64,000 nucleotides of DNA from CAZLMW01 sp964560875 (GTDB lineage Bacteria > Myxococcota_A > UBA9042). The stretch is taken from assembly GCA_964560875.1 (NCBI GenBank), contig CAZLMW010000007.1:35976-99975 (forward strand), written 5' to 3'. The position numbers and the translations under genes were made by a program. Shown one piece after another: positions 7,721-17,357 of this stretch. Below the pieces are notes generated by a model that was not told where the DNA came from, did no database searches, and saw only the letters and a list, made by a program, of their open reading frames with translations. Every line of letters starts with the position of its first letter. Within the stretch, counting starts at the first letter, position 1.

Positions 7721-9196
7721 GTGCACAACGACCCCGGCAACGACCAACAGATCGCGCTGAACTGGTTGGCTCCAAGCCCCCTCCCGACGGCGATGTCGAC
7801 CGATACAGCACCGTTGCCCCCGTCACTGGGCAGCCCCGATCCCGCCGCCACCGCGCTGTGGACCCGCGCCATGGACGGCCTGCGTAGCCGCTGCAGCCGC
7901 GCGATCGTCGACGCCTGGTATCGCCCCATCAAGGTGCTCGGCAGCGACCGGACGCACCTGTACCTGGGCGTGCCCGACCGCGAGACCCACGATGTGCTGG
8001 CGCGCGACCACGTCGACCGCATAACAGCCGTGCTGCAAGAGATCGCCGACCGTCCGATCGAGGTGGCTCTGTGCGTGACGTCGCCGACAAACGTAGATGG
8101 CCCCGTTCGTGGCGCCCAAGCCGAGCTGCCCATCGCCGCAAAAGCAATAGCGCCCGCACCCGCGTGGTCGGACAACCTCGTGCAGATGCTCACGTTCGAC
8201 GCGTTCGTGCAGGGTCGCTCCAACCAGATGGCCCACGGCGCCGCCCGCGCGGTCGTCCAGGCGCCCGGTACTTCGTTCAACCCGCTTTTCGTTCACGGCG
8301 GCGTCGGTGTCGGCAAAACCCACCTGCTCAACGCGATCGGCATCGCCGTGCGCCGCCAACACAAAGGCCTGCGCGTGCTCTATGTCCAGGCCGCGAGCTT
8401 CATCGACGACGTCATCGCCGCCATGCGCAGCAAACAACCGTCCGCCATGGCCGATGTCCGCGCCCGCTATCGCCACGTGGACGTGCTGCTCGTCGACGAC
8501 ATCCAGTTTCTGCGCGGCAAGACCCGCACCGAAGAAGAATTCTTCCACACCTTCAACGCGCTGCACCAGGCCGCCCGACAGATCGTCATCACGTCCGACC
8601 GTCACCCCAACGAGCTCGCCGGCTTCCAAGACCGCCTAAGCAGCCGCTTTTCATGGGGCCTGGTCACCGAAATCGGCGCCCCCGACCGCGACATGCGCGT
8701 CTCTGTGCTGCTGAAAAAAGCCCGCGAATACGACATCGCCGCGCCACTCGACGTCCTTCACTACCTCGCCGATCACCTCCGCAACAACGTCCGCGAGCTC
8801 GAAGGCGCGCTGAAAAAACTCATGGCCCACAGCCGCATCGGCGGTCGCGAGATCGACCTGCCCATGGCGCGCGACGTGCTCGGCCCGGTGCTCGAAACCC
8901 CCGCTGCCCGCATGACCATCGACGCCATCCAACGCGCCACGGCCCAACACTTCGGCCTGCGCGTCACCGATCTCAAGGGCAGCAAACGCCACCGCGCTGT
9001 CGTCGTACCGCGCATGATCGCGATGCACCTGTGCCGCACCAAGGCCGGCGCATCCTTCCCCGAAATCGGCCGGGCGTTCGGCGGACGCGACCATTCGACC
9101 GCTATCAACGCCAACCGTCGCATCGTCCAGCGCGCCAAGACCGAGTCCCAAATCCGCGCCGACATCGACGTGATCGCCGCCAGCCTGGGCCGATAG
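7721..9196 (+). CDS. dnaA: Chromosomal replication initiator DnaA
   Basis: 491 residues. DnaA binds DnaA boxes at oriC, oligomerises with ATP and opens the duplex. The GTG start at 7721 has AAGGA nine bases upstream; an ATG at 7793 lacks such a site. Domain I spans about residues 45-120. The AAA+ module has Walker A GGVGVGKTHLL, Walker B VLLVDDIQFL and sensor region DRLSSRFSWGL. Domain IV carries the helix-turn-helix and the signature FGGRDHSTAI. The linker between domains I and III is short. Flanking spacers hold DnaA-box-like sites on both sides. Confidence 0.97.
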   Translation: MHNDPGNDQQIALNWLAPSPLPTAMSTDTAPLPPSLGSPDPAATALWTRAMDGLRSRCSRAIVDAWYRPIKVLGSDRTHLYLGVPDRETHDVLARDHVDRITAVLQEIADRPIEVALCVTSPTNVDGPVRGAQAELPIAAKAIAPAPAWSDNLVQMLTFDAFVQGRSNQMAHGAARAVVQAPGTSFNPLFVHGGVGVGKTHLLNAIGIAVRRQHKGLRVLYVQAASFIDDVIAAMRSKQPSAMADVRARYRHVDVLLVDDIQFLRGKTRTEEEFFHTFNALHQAARQIVITSDRHPNELAGFQDRLSSRFSWGLVTEIGAPDRDMRVSVLLKKAREYDIAAPLDVLHYLADHLRNNVRELEGALKKLMAHSRIGGREIDLPMARDVLGPVLETPAARMTIDAIQRATAQHFGLRVTDLKGSKRHRAVVVPRMIAMHLCRTKAGASFPEIGRAFGGRDHSTAINANRRIVQRAKTESQIRADIDVIAASLGR

Positions 9197-9740
9197 CCAA
9201 CCGGACAGATCCGGACCAAATGACGCCCAGACCCCACCCTTCAAAGCTCATCAAATTCGCTCGACACGATCGCCGAGATCGTCGTCGGTTCGCCGATTTT
9301 TTGCGGCTCAGCGCGCCATCTCGCCTGTCCACAGGCCGGAGCGTGAATGTGGATAACGTCGTTGCGTCGTGCGATCAGCAAAAGTGGACGAACTTGGGGC
9401 GGACGGTGGATGAGTCGGCGCCCGGCTCGGGGCTGTGCATAACCCCCCTGTCGATGCACCTCTGTCACCGGCTTCTGTCCACACAACGATCGTCAGCAGC
9501 GATGTGCAATCGTTGGCGTTTCCGAGTTATCCCCAGCGATGCACAGCGCTTATCCCTTTCTCTTTTTCCATTCCATCTTACGTTGATCGGGTAACGGCCC
9601 GGTGATTCAGCCGACCGCACGATTCGCGCCGCTTGCGCATCGAAGGCGCGCTTGACGCCCTCGACTGGCCGACGGTACACGCCCCTGCCATCCGCTGGCT
9701 GCTTCAGCCGGCCCAAGAAGCCCGACCAGGAGAACCATCC
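9197..9740. other. oriC: Candidate replication origin (oriC)
   Basis: The non-coding dnaA-trxB spacer contains a perfect DnaA box TGTGGATAA (9348-9356) and one-mismatch sites TGTGCATAA (9434-9442) and TTATCCCCA (9527-9535). A looser TTATCCCTT lies at 9550-9558, with two CTGTCCACA sites (9325-9333, 9475-9483). A pyrimidine-rich, locally AT-rich stretch (9551-9590, including TTTCTCTTTTTCCATTCCAT) beside the last boxes could be the unwinding element. The box cluster next to dnaA is the main argument. Strand-composition data to confirm it cannot be computed here. Confidence 0.65.
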
Positions 9741-10697
9741 ATGCACAAGGTGATCATCATCGGCAGCGGCCCCGCCGGACTTACCGCCGCCATCTACGCC
9801 GCTCGCGCCAACCTCGAGCCGCTGGTTCTCGAAGGCGGATTCTTGCCATCGGGCGAGCTCATGCAGCCCGGCGGTCAGCTGATGATCACCAACGACGTCG
9901 AAAACTACCCGGGCTTCCCCGAGGGCGTGACCGGCCCCGAGCTGGTCGAGAAGATGCGCGCCCAGTCCGAGCGCTTCGGCAGCAAGCATCAATACGCCGT
10001 CGCCGAAGAGGTGGACTTCTCCGGCTTCCCGCTCAAAGTGAAGGTCGAAGGGCAATGGCTGCAAAGCGCGACCGTCATCGTGGCTACTGGGGCCAACGCG
10101 CGCTGGCTTGGTCTGCCCAGCGAAGAGGCCTACATGAACCGCGGTGTCTCGGCCTGCGCGACATGCGATGGCGCGTTCTTTGACGGAAAAGAGCTCGTCG
10201 TCGTGGGCGGCGGTGACTCGGCGATGGAAGAAGCGACGTTCCTGACGCGTTTTGCGACCAAGGTGACCCTCGTGCACCGCCGCGATTGCTTCCGCGCGAG
10301 CAAGATCATGGCCGACCGCGCCCTGCATCACGACAAGATCGAGGTCGAATGGAACCGCGAAGTCGCTGAGATCCTTGGCGATGACAAGGGCGTGACCGGC
10401 GTGCGCCTGTCGTCGACAGTGGGCGAACCTGACAAGACCCTCGACGTTGGCGGTGTCTTCGTCGCCATCGGTCACACACCCAACACGCAGGTGCTCAAGG
10501 GTCATATCGATCTGTACGACACCGGTTACATCATCGTCGATCGCCACACCCATACGTCGGTGCGCGGTGTCTTCGCGGCTGGTGACGTCGCCGACAGCCA
10601 CTACCGGCAGGCGATCACGGCCGCAGGTATGGGCTGCATGGCCGCGATCGACGCCGAAAAGCTCCTCGACGACTACGAGCAAGAAGGGCTGCTGTAG
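9741..10697 (+). CDS. trxB: Thioredoxin reductase
   Basis: 318 residues, the usual length for the low-molecular-weight bacterial enzyme. It transfers electrons from NADPH via FAD to thioredoxin. The start at 9741 has AGGAG eight bases upstream. Visible motifs are the FAD-binding GSGPAGLTAAIYAARA, the redox-active C139-A-T-C142, the NADPH-binding GGGDSAMEEATFLTRFA with the basic HRR that follows, and the C-terminal FAD signature GVFAAGDVADSHYRQ. It is followed after 7 bp by murI. Confidence 0.95.
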   Translation: MHKVIIIGSGPAGLTAAIYAARANLEPLVLEGGFLPSGELMQPGGQLMITNDVENYPGFPEGVTGPELVEKMRAQSERFGSKHQYAVAEEVDFSGFPLKVKVEGQWLQSATVIVATGANARWLGLPSEEAYMNRGVSACATCDGAFFDGKELVVVGGGDSAMEEATFLTRFATKVTLVHRRDCFRASKIMADRALHHDKIEVEWNREVAEILGDDKGVTGVRLSSTVGEPDKTLDVGGVFVAIGHTPNTQVLKGHIDLYDTGYIIVDRHTHTSVRGVFAAGDVADSHYRQAITAAGMGCMAAIDAEKLLDDYEQEGLL

Positions 10698-10704
10698 CGC
10701 CTCG

Positions 10705-11514
10705 ATGCCCGCCCCTACAATCGCCATTTTTGATTCTGGCGTCGGCGGGCTGACCGTCGCACGCGCCGTCGTGGACAAGCTGCCCGGCGCCCATATCCGC
10801 TACCTCGGCGACACGGCGCGCCTGCCCTACGGCACCAAGAGCGCGAAGACGGTGGTGCGCTACGCGCTTCAAGCCGCCGGTTTGTTGTTGCGCGAGCCGG
10901 CCGATGCCCTGGTCGTGGCCTGCAACACCGCGTCGTCATGCGCGTTGCCCGCGTTGCAAGAGCGCTACGATATGCCGGTGATCGGCGTCGTCGAACCTGG
11001 CGCGGCGCGTGCTGTCGAGGCGTCCAGGACCGGCAGTGTTGGCGTCATCGGGACCGAACGAACCGTCGCATCGCGCGCCTACCACGACGCCATTGGCGCG
11101 ATTGACCCGGCGATTACGGTGCACGGCCAGGCAACGCCGCTGCTTGTTGGATTGGCCGAAGAGGGCTGGTTTGACGGCCCGGTGACCGAAGCCGCGCTGC
11201 GAACGTACCTCGGCGAGTGGCTCGGCGACGATCAACGGCGCGGCATCGATACAATCGTCCTTGGCTGCACCCATTATCCGGCGCTAAAGGGCGCGATCGG
11301 TCCGGTGGTCGATGAGCTGCTTGGCCGCCCCGTGACCCTGGTGGACTCGGCCGCCACCATCGCGCAAACGCTGCACCAGAGGTTTGGCGACGTGCCCGGT
11401 CACGGTCGAATCGAGCTGTTGGCGACCGATGAGTTATCTCGCTTCGCCCGCGTCGGTGGCCGCTTCTTCGATCTCGATAACGCCCACATGGAGGTTGTCG
11501 AGTTGCTACCATGA
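10705..11514 (+). CDS. murI: Glutamate racemase
   Basis: 269 residues. MurI interconverts L- and D-glutamate for peptidoglycan synthesis. It has the N-terminal FDSGVGGLTVAR and the two catalytic cysteines, C73 in VACNTASS and the second in LGCTHYP near residue 190. The start at 10705 lies 7 bp after trxB, suggesting co-transcription. Confidence 0.95.
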   Translation: MPAPTIAIFDSGVGGLTVARAVVDKLPGAHIRYLGDTARLPYGTKSAKTVVRYALQAAGLLLREPADALVVACNTASSCALPALQERYDMPVIGVVEPGAARAVEASRTGSVGVIGTERTVASRAYHDAIGAIDPAITVHGQATPLLVGLAEEGWFDGPVTEAALRTYLGEWLGDDQRRGIDTIVLGCTHYPALKGAIGPVVDELLGRPVTLVDSAATIAQTLHQRFGDVPGHGRIELLATDELSRFARVGGRFFDLDNAHMEVVELLP

Positions 11515-11518
11515 GCGC

Positions 11519-12556
11519 GTGACATCCTCTCTCACCGATCTCTTCGACCCGCTTCGCCATCGCCGCCGGCAGCTCTTTGTCGTTGCCGTTGTCGCGATGA
11601 CCTTGGCGTCGCTGTCGTCCCTGGTCGGCCCTCGTGACGCGCTTGGGTACACGTTGTCGCGTACCGATACCGGCCAACATATGCGGTGGAATGTCGGGCC
11701 GCAGACCCCCATTCGCTACACGATCGACAAGGCAGCGCAGGCCGATCTCAACTTGGGTGAAGGGCGCGTCCGCGAGATCGTCGCGATCGGCTTCTCCACG
11801 TGGAAGGCCGTGCGATGCGGTGTTTGCCATGATCCAAGAGGCGTCGCTTGTGCGCCCGTGAGTTGCGCCGAAAACGAGCTTGGCCTGCAATTCCAGGACG
11901 ACGGATTCACCAAACAGCAGCCGTGGGGGCCGATCTGCACCAACCTCGCCGGTGAGGTGACGCCCGTCACGCTGGCCGGGTGTCCAACCTCGGGCGGGCC
12001 GTGGAAGAAGGTGCCCAACGGCAACCAGGTGATGTGGCTCGCCGCGCCCGGGGAGTGGGTGTTCAGCCAGTTCACCACCGCGCTGACCCTGGTCGCTGCC
12101 AACGAGGTGACCGGCGCGATCTCGGACGCGGACATTCTCGTCAACGCCGAGCACAAGACGTTTTGCATCGATGGCTGCAAATCCAACGAGTATGACCTGC
12201 ACAGCACGATCACCCACGAGATCGGACACCTGCTCGGGCTCGATCACACCTCGGTCGAGGAGGCCACGATGTACGCGGTGGGGCTGCCGGCCGAGCTCTT
12301 CATGCGCGATCTGCACGACGACGACATCGCTGGCATCTGCCAGTCCTATCGCATGGCCTTCGACAGCAAAGGCTGCCCAAAGACCGAAGAGCCGGGCTTT
12401 TTCGACTGCTCATCGGGTCCAACCAGGCCCGCGCAGTCGAGCGTTCTGTGGCTCTTGCTGGTGGCCATCGCGGTGGTCGTGGGGGGTCGCTTTACAAGCG
12501 CTGCAAACGCACGGCTATACTCGGCGCGCCGCGGCGTCCGCGACCCTTCGCGTTGA
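11519..12556 (+). CDS. Matrixin-like secreted zinc metalloprotease
   Basis: 345 residues from a GTG at 11519, four bases after the murI stop; a later ATG near 11597 is possible. An N-terminal hydrophobic segment (QLFVVAVVAMTLASLSSLVG) is a signal peptide or anchor. The metzincin zinc motif HEIGHLLGLDH starts at H233, and MYAVGLPAE downstream may supply the Met-turn. Several Cys pairs suggest disulphides outside the cytoplasm. A C-terminal hydrophobic helix (SSVLWLLLVAIAVVVGGRF) followed by Arg residues resembles a sorting or anchoring tail. The substrate is unknown. A second, unrelated-length metalloprotease with a similar zinc motif is at 56319-57560. Confidence 0.75.
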   Translation: MTSSLTDLFDPLRHRRRQLFVVAVVAMTLASLSSLVGPRDALGYTLSRTDTGQHMRWNVGPQTPIRYTIDKAAQADLNLGEGRVREIVAIGFSTWKAVRCGVCHDPRGVACAPVSCAENELGLQFQDDGFTKQQPWGPICTNLAGEVTPVTLAGCPTSGGPWKKVPNGNQVMWLAAPGEWVFSQFTTALTLVAANEVTGAISDADILVNAEHKTFCIDGCKSNEYDLHSTITHEIGHLLGLDHTSVEEATMYAVGLPAELFMRDLHDDDIAGICQSYRMAFDSKGCPKTEEPGFFDCSSGPTRPAQSSVLWLLLVAIAVVVGGRFTSAANARLYSARRGVRDPSR

Positions 12557-12614
12557 CCGCCGCGCATCCCCAACGCCTGCCATCCAGGCCGAAACCTTCG
12601 GAGCGCCTCGCGCC

Positions 12615-13178
12615 ATGTACGATACGACCGCTTTTCGCAAAGGCCTGAAGATCCTCATCAACGGTGCACCCTGGAAGATCGTCGAGTTCCAGCACGTCAA
12701 GCCCGGCAAGGGCGGCGCTTTTGTGCGTACGCGTATCAAGAATTTGAAGACCGGCCAGGTGATCGACAAGACCTTCCGCAGCGGTGACAAGGTCGGCGTG
12801 CCCGACGTCGAGGATATCGAGGCGACCTACATGTACGCCGACGGCACCGACTTCCACTTCATGAACACCGAGACCTACGAGACCTTCGGGGTGCCGATCG
12901 AGCGCGTCGGCGATACGGCCAACTTCCTGATCGAAGAGACGAAGGTCGACATCCTGATGTTCGAAGGCCAGGCGGTCGATATTCAGCTGCCGATCTTCAT
13001 CGTCGCCGACATCATCCAGTGCGATCCCGGCGTCGCCGGCAATACCGCGACCGGTGCGACCAAGCCCGTTACGATTTCGACCGGGTACACGCTGCAGGTT
13101 CCGTTGTATATTGAGGGCACGGATCGCCTGAAGATCGACACGCGTGACGGCAAGTACGTCGAACGCGTCAAGAGCTGA
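12615..13178 (+). CDS. efp: Elongation factor P
   Basis: 187 residues. EF-P relieves ribosome stalling at polyproline. The three beta-barrel domains are recognisable (KILINGAPWKIVEFQHVKPG, the ERVGDTANFLIEETKV region and the C-terminal STGYTLQVPLYI). The tip of domain I reads PGKGGAF with K32, the position that is lysylated by EpmA in E. coli, so a lysine-type modification is expected. Need for EF-P is plausible here because neighbouring proteins, such as the one at 13253-15601, are rich in Pro-Pro motifs. Confidence 0.96.
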   Translation: MYDTTAFRKGLKILINGAPWKIVEFQHVKPGKGGAFVRTRIKNLKTGQVIDKTFRSGDKVGVPDVEDIEATYMYADGTDFHFMNTETYETFGVPIERVGDTANFLIEETKVDILMFEGQAVDIQLPIFIVADIIQCDPGVAGNTATGATKPVTISTGYTLQVPLYIEGTDRLKIDTRDGKYVERVKS

Positions 13179-13252
13179 GCGGGCTAAAAACAGCCGGACC
13201 TGCGCGATCGGACGCACGATTGCGCGGCAACGACACGGGGTGAATCTTGGCG

Positions 13253-15601
13253 ATGGGCAGCGAGAGCGAACAGCTCAGCAAGGCCGATCGCAAGCGCATG
13301 TTTTCGACGACGATGGCTGTGATCCAGCAGGATCCCAGCGACGTCCGCGCGCGCCTGCAGCTCGTTGACCTGCTCCAACAAGACGGACGCACCGAAGATG
13401 CGGTCGAAGAGCTGCTGCGCACCGCCGCTGTCTACAGCGAGCGCGGCGTTCCCATCAAAGCCGTCGCCGTGCTGCGGCAAGCCGTCAAGATGGCGCCCGA
13501 GCGGCCCGATGTGCGGGTGACGTACGGCCAGGTCTTCGAGAAGCTGCGGATGAACGACGACGCTGCGCGCGAATACCGGCGCGCCTGCGATCTCTACAAC
13601 GTCAACGGTCAGCACCGCGCCGAGGTCGAAGCGCTCGCCCAGCTGGTGTCGCTCGATGACGGTCGCGTCGAAGACTGGATCATGGTCGCCGAGGCGCTCA
13701 ACCGGGTAGGTCGCGTCGAAAAAGCGGCCGGGATGTACCGGCGGCTCGGGGAACGGTTGCTCGCGGCGGGCGAAACCAATGACTGGGAGATCGTCGCCGA
13801 GCGCGCTGCTTTCCTCGATGCCGATGACGTCACCACGGCCCACGATCTCGCGCTGCACTACGTCCGGTCCGGTCGCTATCCGATGGCGCTCGGTAAGCTG
13901 ATCCGGTGCCTCGAAGCCGAGCCGAACGACGTCGAGCTGCTCGAGTTGATCACCGAAACGCTCGAACATCTCGGCCAGCGACAACGCGCCGCAGTGCTGA
14001 CCAGGCAGCTGATCACGCGGTACCGACAGGGCGGATTGACCCAGGAAGCCGACGCCGCGCTGCGCCGACTCTATGCGCTCGACCCCGACGATGAAGAGGC
14101 CCGCGCGGCCATGGGTGTGCTGCACGGCGCCATCCAGGATGAGACGGTAATCGAGCTGCAGGCCGATGACTCCCTGCCGAGCATGGAGGCGATCGACGAG
14201 GACGATGACGAGGTGGGCTTTGGCGGCGACTTCATCGATCGCCTGCTGACATCACCGGGCCAGAAGAGCTCGCCGATCCTGCGGCCAGACTCCGCCAGCG
14301 ACGCGCCTCCGATCCTCGATGACGACCTGCCGCCACTGCCCAACGCCGGCAGCGATGCGCCGCCATTGCCGCTTGCCCTGCAGTCCGCGCCGCCGATCCC
14401 GGCCAGCACCGGCGACGTTGACGCCCCACCCCTGCCCGATGACGCGGCGTTTCGCACGATCGAAGACAAGATGCCGCCGCTGCCGGACGAGGCTCTCCCC
14501 GGTGGCGCGCCGCCGCTGCCGCAACCGTCCGCTACACCCGCTGCGCCGTCCGCCTCTGCGCCGCGGGCTCCGTCATCTCGCCGCGTTGCTCGGCCCGCCC
14601 TGCGCGCTTCGTCGACCGGTCGGCAAGCGTCCGCTGGATTTGGTGTCGTCCCGTCCTCGCCGGCGGCGCGCGGCAAGATCACCCAACGCGCCCGGCCCGG
14701 CGCGCGCGCAGGCAAACGTCCCGAGTCGGCAGGTTTCGGTCCCAACCAACCGGACGAAGACGCCACCTCCATGTTGCCGGTCGTCGATGAACCGGCGCTC
14801 AAGGCAACCCGCAACGCGCGCCCACGCCCCCCGCGCAAGACCGACACCAGCCCGAACCGCCCGGTCACGGCGTCCCGCCCGCGTCCGCAACCCGCCCGCC
14901 CGACCACGGGCAAGAAACCAGCCGCCGCTCCAACACGGGGCTCACGTCAAGCTGTCCGCGCCGCACCACGCGCCGGTCAAAGGCCGTCTGCACGTCCGGC
15001 AACCCGTCCGCCACGACCGCGCACCCGCCAACCGACACTGCCACCCGCCATCCCGGAAGCCACCCCGGCCGCAGGCGCCGATCCGTTCATGGATTCATCG
15101 GTGCCGCCGCCGTTGCAGCCGCGCCCCGTGGTCGCGCCACGCGCGCCGACAAGCACCGAAAACGCCAACCTCTTCCTGCTCGAAGAAGACGAAGAGACGG
15201 GCTTTGGCAGCCAACCGATGGAGCACACGAGCATCGACCCTGGGGTCTTTGACGCGCTCAACAAACTCGGCGACGAACCAACCTCTGAAGCGACCGTCGC
15301 GTTGCCCGAAGCGACCGGCGGTGGCATCCCCGAACCAAGCCGCCCTGGCACGCGAACGTTGACACCCAAGCGGCGCTCGACCCAGCTGCCTCGCCCCCGC
15401 CTGACGCGCGCCCGCCGCTCCCACAATGACGGCCAACGGCAGCGCGGCATCGAGACCGACCTGAAGACGCTCGACTTCTTCATCGAGCGAGGCTTTTATG
15501 AATCGGCCGCCGCGCTGGTCGGCGAGCTCGAAAAGCGCTATCCCCACAGCGATGAACTTCGCTTGCGTCGCCGTCGCATCGCGCAAATGGCCCGCAAATA
15601 G
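13253..15601 (+). CDS. TPR protein with long proline-rich disordered region
   Basis: 782 residues from the ATG at 13253; a TTG at 13247 sits closer to the GGGGTGA ribosome site. Residues 1-290 are helical TPR-like repeats (for example VKMAPERPDVRVTYGQVFEK). Residues of about 310-690 are disordered and rich in Pro, Ala and Arg, with recurrent DDAPPLP and PPLP units. The last 45 residues (ETDLKTLDFFIERGFYESAA) form another TPR-like pair. Such bipartite TPR proteins are frequent in Myxococcota but the function is unknown; a scaffold role is inferred. It is followed after 30 bp by a coiled-coil protein in the same direction. Confidence 0.7.
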   Translation: MGSESEQLSKADRKRMFSTTMAVIQQDPSDVRARLQLVDLLQQDGRTEDAVEELLRTAAVYSERGVPIKAVAVLRQAVKMAPERPDVRVTYGQVFEKLRMNDDAAREYRRACDLYNVNGQHRAEVEALAQLVSLDDGRVEDWIMVAEALNRVGRVEKAAGMYRRLGERLLAAGETNDWEIVAERAAFLDADDVTTAHDLALHYVRSGRYPMALGKLIRCLEAEPNDVELLELITETLEHLGQRQRAAVLTRQLITRYRQGGLTQEADAALRRLYALDPDDEEARAAMGVLHGAIQDETVIELQADDSLPSMEAIDEDDDEVGFGGDFIDRLLTSPGQKSSPILRPDSASDAPPILDDDLPPLPNAGSDAPPLPLALQSAPPIPASTGDVDAPPLPDDAAFRTIEDKMPPLPDEALPGGAPPLPQPSATPAAPSASAPRAPSSRRVARPALRASSTGRQASAGFGVVPSSPAARGKITQRARPGARAGKRPESAGFGPNQPDEDATSMLPVVDEPALKATRNARPRPPRKTDTSPNRPVTASRPRPQPARPTTGKKPAAAPTRGSRQAVRAAPRAGQRPSARPATRPPRPRTRQPTLPPAIPEATPAAGADPFMDSSVPPPLQPRPVVAPRAPTSTENANLFLLEEDEETGFGSQPMEHTSIDPGVFDALNKLGDEPTSEATVALPEATGGGIPEPSRPGTRTLTPKRRSTQLPRPRLTRARRSHNDGQRQRGIETDLKTLDFFIERGFYESAAALVGELEKRYPHSDELRLRRRRIAQMARK

Positions 15602-15631
15602 CCCCGCCACACCCAACACGTTCAAGGAACC

Positions 15632-16345
15632 ATGAAGGCCGAAGATGTCCCGGGCGCCGAACAGCTGCGCCAACGTGAAGAACAGCTCGCCAACGGCGAG
15701 ATCGAACTGGCACTGCGCGACGCCCGTGTCCGCGGCCGGGAAGGTCGACTCGCCACCCAGCGGGACGCCCTGAATGAGCGCGCCTCGTGGATCGAAGAGC
15801 AGGTGTCCTCGCTGCGCAAGTGGTCAGGCGCCCAGCACCTCGAAGACGACGAGTTGCGCGATGTGCTCGAGATCCTGCGCGGTCTTGGTGACGGTGCCGC
15901 CCACGAGGAAGCCGATCTCGACGGTTACGTCGCGCGCTCCGAGACGTTGATGGTCGCCCGCGTCGCGATGGCTGCCCAGCGCGCCGAAGTATTGCAGCGC
16001 CGCCAAACTCAACTCGACGAGCGTGCCCGTGAAGTGAGCGCCCTCGAAGAAGCGATCGTGCGCGCAGATGTTCGCATCGCGGCGCGTGAACGAATGCTGA
16101 TCGAGGCGATTCAGAAGATCGAACAGGTGGCTGGCGGCAGCGAGCCCGCAAAAAGCAACGGCCCGACCGCGACCAAACGCCGCGCCCACACCCGCACCGT
16201 GACGATGAGCGATGAAGAGGCCGCCCGCGCCGACGCCGAGGTCGCCAAGCTGTTGAACACAAAACGCCGCGTCAACAGCGCGCCGCCGATCCTCGATATC
16301 GGCTTCGACGAGCCCGCCAAACCCGGCAAGAGCGCCAAGAAGTAG
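15632..16345 (+). CDS. Coiled-coil protein of unknown function
   Basis: 237 residues. AAGGAA precedes the ATG. Almost the entire chain to residue 170 is charged heptad-like helix (EQLRQREEQLANGEIELALR). A disordered, basic Lys-rich tail follows. No signal peptide or membrane segment is seen, so it is probably cytoplasmic. It lies 30 bp after the TPR gene and is probably co-transcribed. It converges with rluD, with 7 bp between the stops. Confidence 0.6.
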   Translation: MKAEDVPGAEQLRQREEQLANGEIELALRDARVRGREGRLATQRDALNERASWIEEQVSSLRKWSGAQHLEDDELRDVLEILRGLGDGAAHEEADLDGYVARSETLMVARVAMAAQRAEVLQRRQTQLDERAREVSALEEAIVRADVRIAARERMLIEAIQKIEQVAGGSEPAKSNGPTATKRRAHTRTVTMSDEEAARADAEVAKLLNTKRRVNSAPPILDIGFDEPAKPGKSAKK

Positions 16346-16352
16346 CGCTTAA

Positions 16353-17351
16353 TCAGACGTCCCAGGGCAGCGCGGCTGCTTCGCCAAACAACGCCGCCGC
16401 GATCGGCGCGATGTCGTCGGGCCACGGACACGTGAACTGCATCATCTCGCCCGTCGCCGGGTGTTCGAAGCCGAGCAACCACGCGTGCAAGGCCTGGCGC
16501 GGCAGTTTTCGTATCGAGGCCACGTCGGCAACGGTTCGCTCCAGCTTGGGATGGTTGCGCACACCGCCGTAGAGTGTGTCGCCCGCGACAGGGTGTCCGC
16601 GCTCGGCCAGGTGCATACGAATCTGGTGAGTTCGGCCGGTTTCGAGCTTGCACTGGACCAGCGAACAAAGCGGCGATCGAGCCATGACCCGGATATGTGT
16701 GATCGCGTCTCGTCCAGCGTTGACGCGCCCGGAAAAGCGCCGTCGTTCGCGCGGATGGCGGCCGTGTTTGGTGGCGATGGTCAACGCGTCTTCGCGCAGG
16801 CGTCCCAGGCAGATCGCGGCATACCGTCGCTGCGTCGTATGGGCGGCGAATTGGCGTGCCAGGAGCGCGTGAGAGCGGGCGTGTCGGGCGACGACGAGCA
16901 GGCCGGAGGTGTCCTTGTCGAGCCGATGGACGAGCCCGGGTCGCAGCGAATCCCCGACGTCAGCGAGCCGCGGATCGTGATGCAGCAGCGCGTTGATGAG
17001 CGTGTGGTTGGGATGACCGGCGCCGGGGTGAACGACCAGTCCGGCCGGTTTGCGCAGGACGATGAGGTCGTCGTCCTCGTGCACGATATTGAGCGGGATG
17101 TCCTCGGGGCTCGCGTCGGGAACCGGCGGCGGCTGCACCGAGATCGTGACGGTGGTGTTCGCGCGCAGCTTGAAGCCGGGTTTGAGTTTGCCGCGCGGGT
17201 CATTGAGCGCAACGTGGCCATGCAGGACATGCCACGCGGCGCGGGTGCGTGAGACATCGGGCAGACGGCCGGTCAAGAACGCGTCGAGGCGGCCACCGAC
17301 ATCGTCTGCCGTGACCTTGAAACGATGCGTCGCTCGGTCCTTGTCGGCCAT
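16353..17351 (-). CDS. rluD: RluD-type pseudouridine synthase
   Basis: 332 residues. An N-terminal S4 RNA-binding domain (DVGGRLDAFLTGRLPDVSRT) precedes the RluA-family catalytic domain with the motif HRLDKDTSGLLVVAR, whose Asp is the catalytic residue. The later motif ETGRTHQIRMHLAERGHPVA is also present. Members modify uridines in 23S rRNA helix 69 (RluD) or other sites; exact positions are not certain from sequence alone. It lies 6 bp downstream of the O-antigen-ligase-like gene on the same strand. Confidence 0.88.
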   Translation of the reverse strand: MADKDRATHRFKVTADDVGGRLDAFLTGRLPDVSRTRAAWHVLHGHVALNDPRGKLKPGFKLRANTTVTISVQPPPVPDASPEDIPLNIVHEDDDLIVLRKPAGLVVHPGAGHPNHTLINALLHHDPRLADVGDSLRPGLVHRLDKDTSGLLVVARHARSHALLARQFAAHTTQRRYAAICLGRLREDALTIATKHGRHPRERRRFSGRVNAGRDAITHIRVMARSPLCSLVQCKLETGRTHQIRMHLAERGHPVAGDTLYGGVRNHPKLERTVADVASIRKLPRQALHAWLLGFEHPATGEMMQFTCPWPDDIAPIAAALFGEAAALPWDV

Positions 17352-17357
17352 TGGCGG

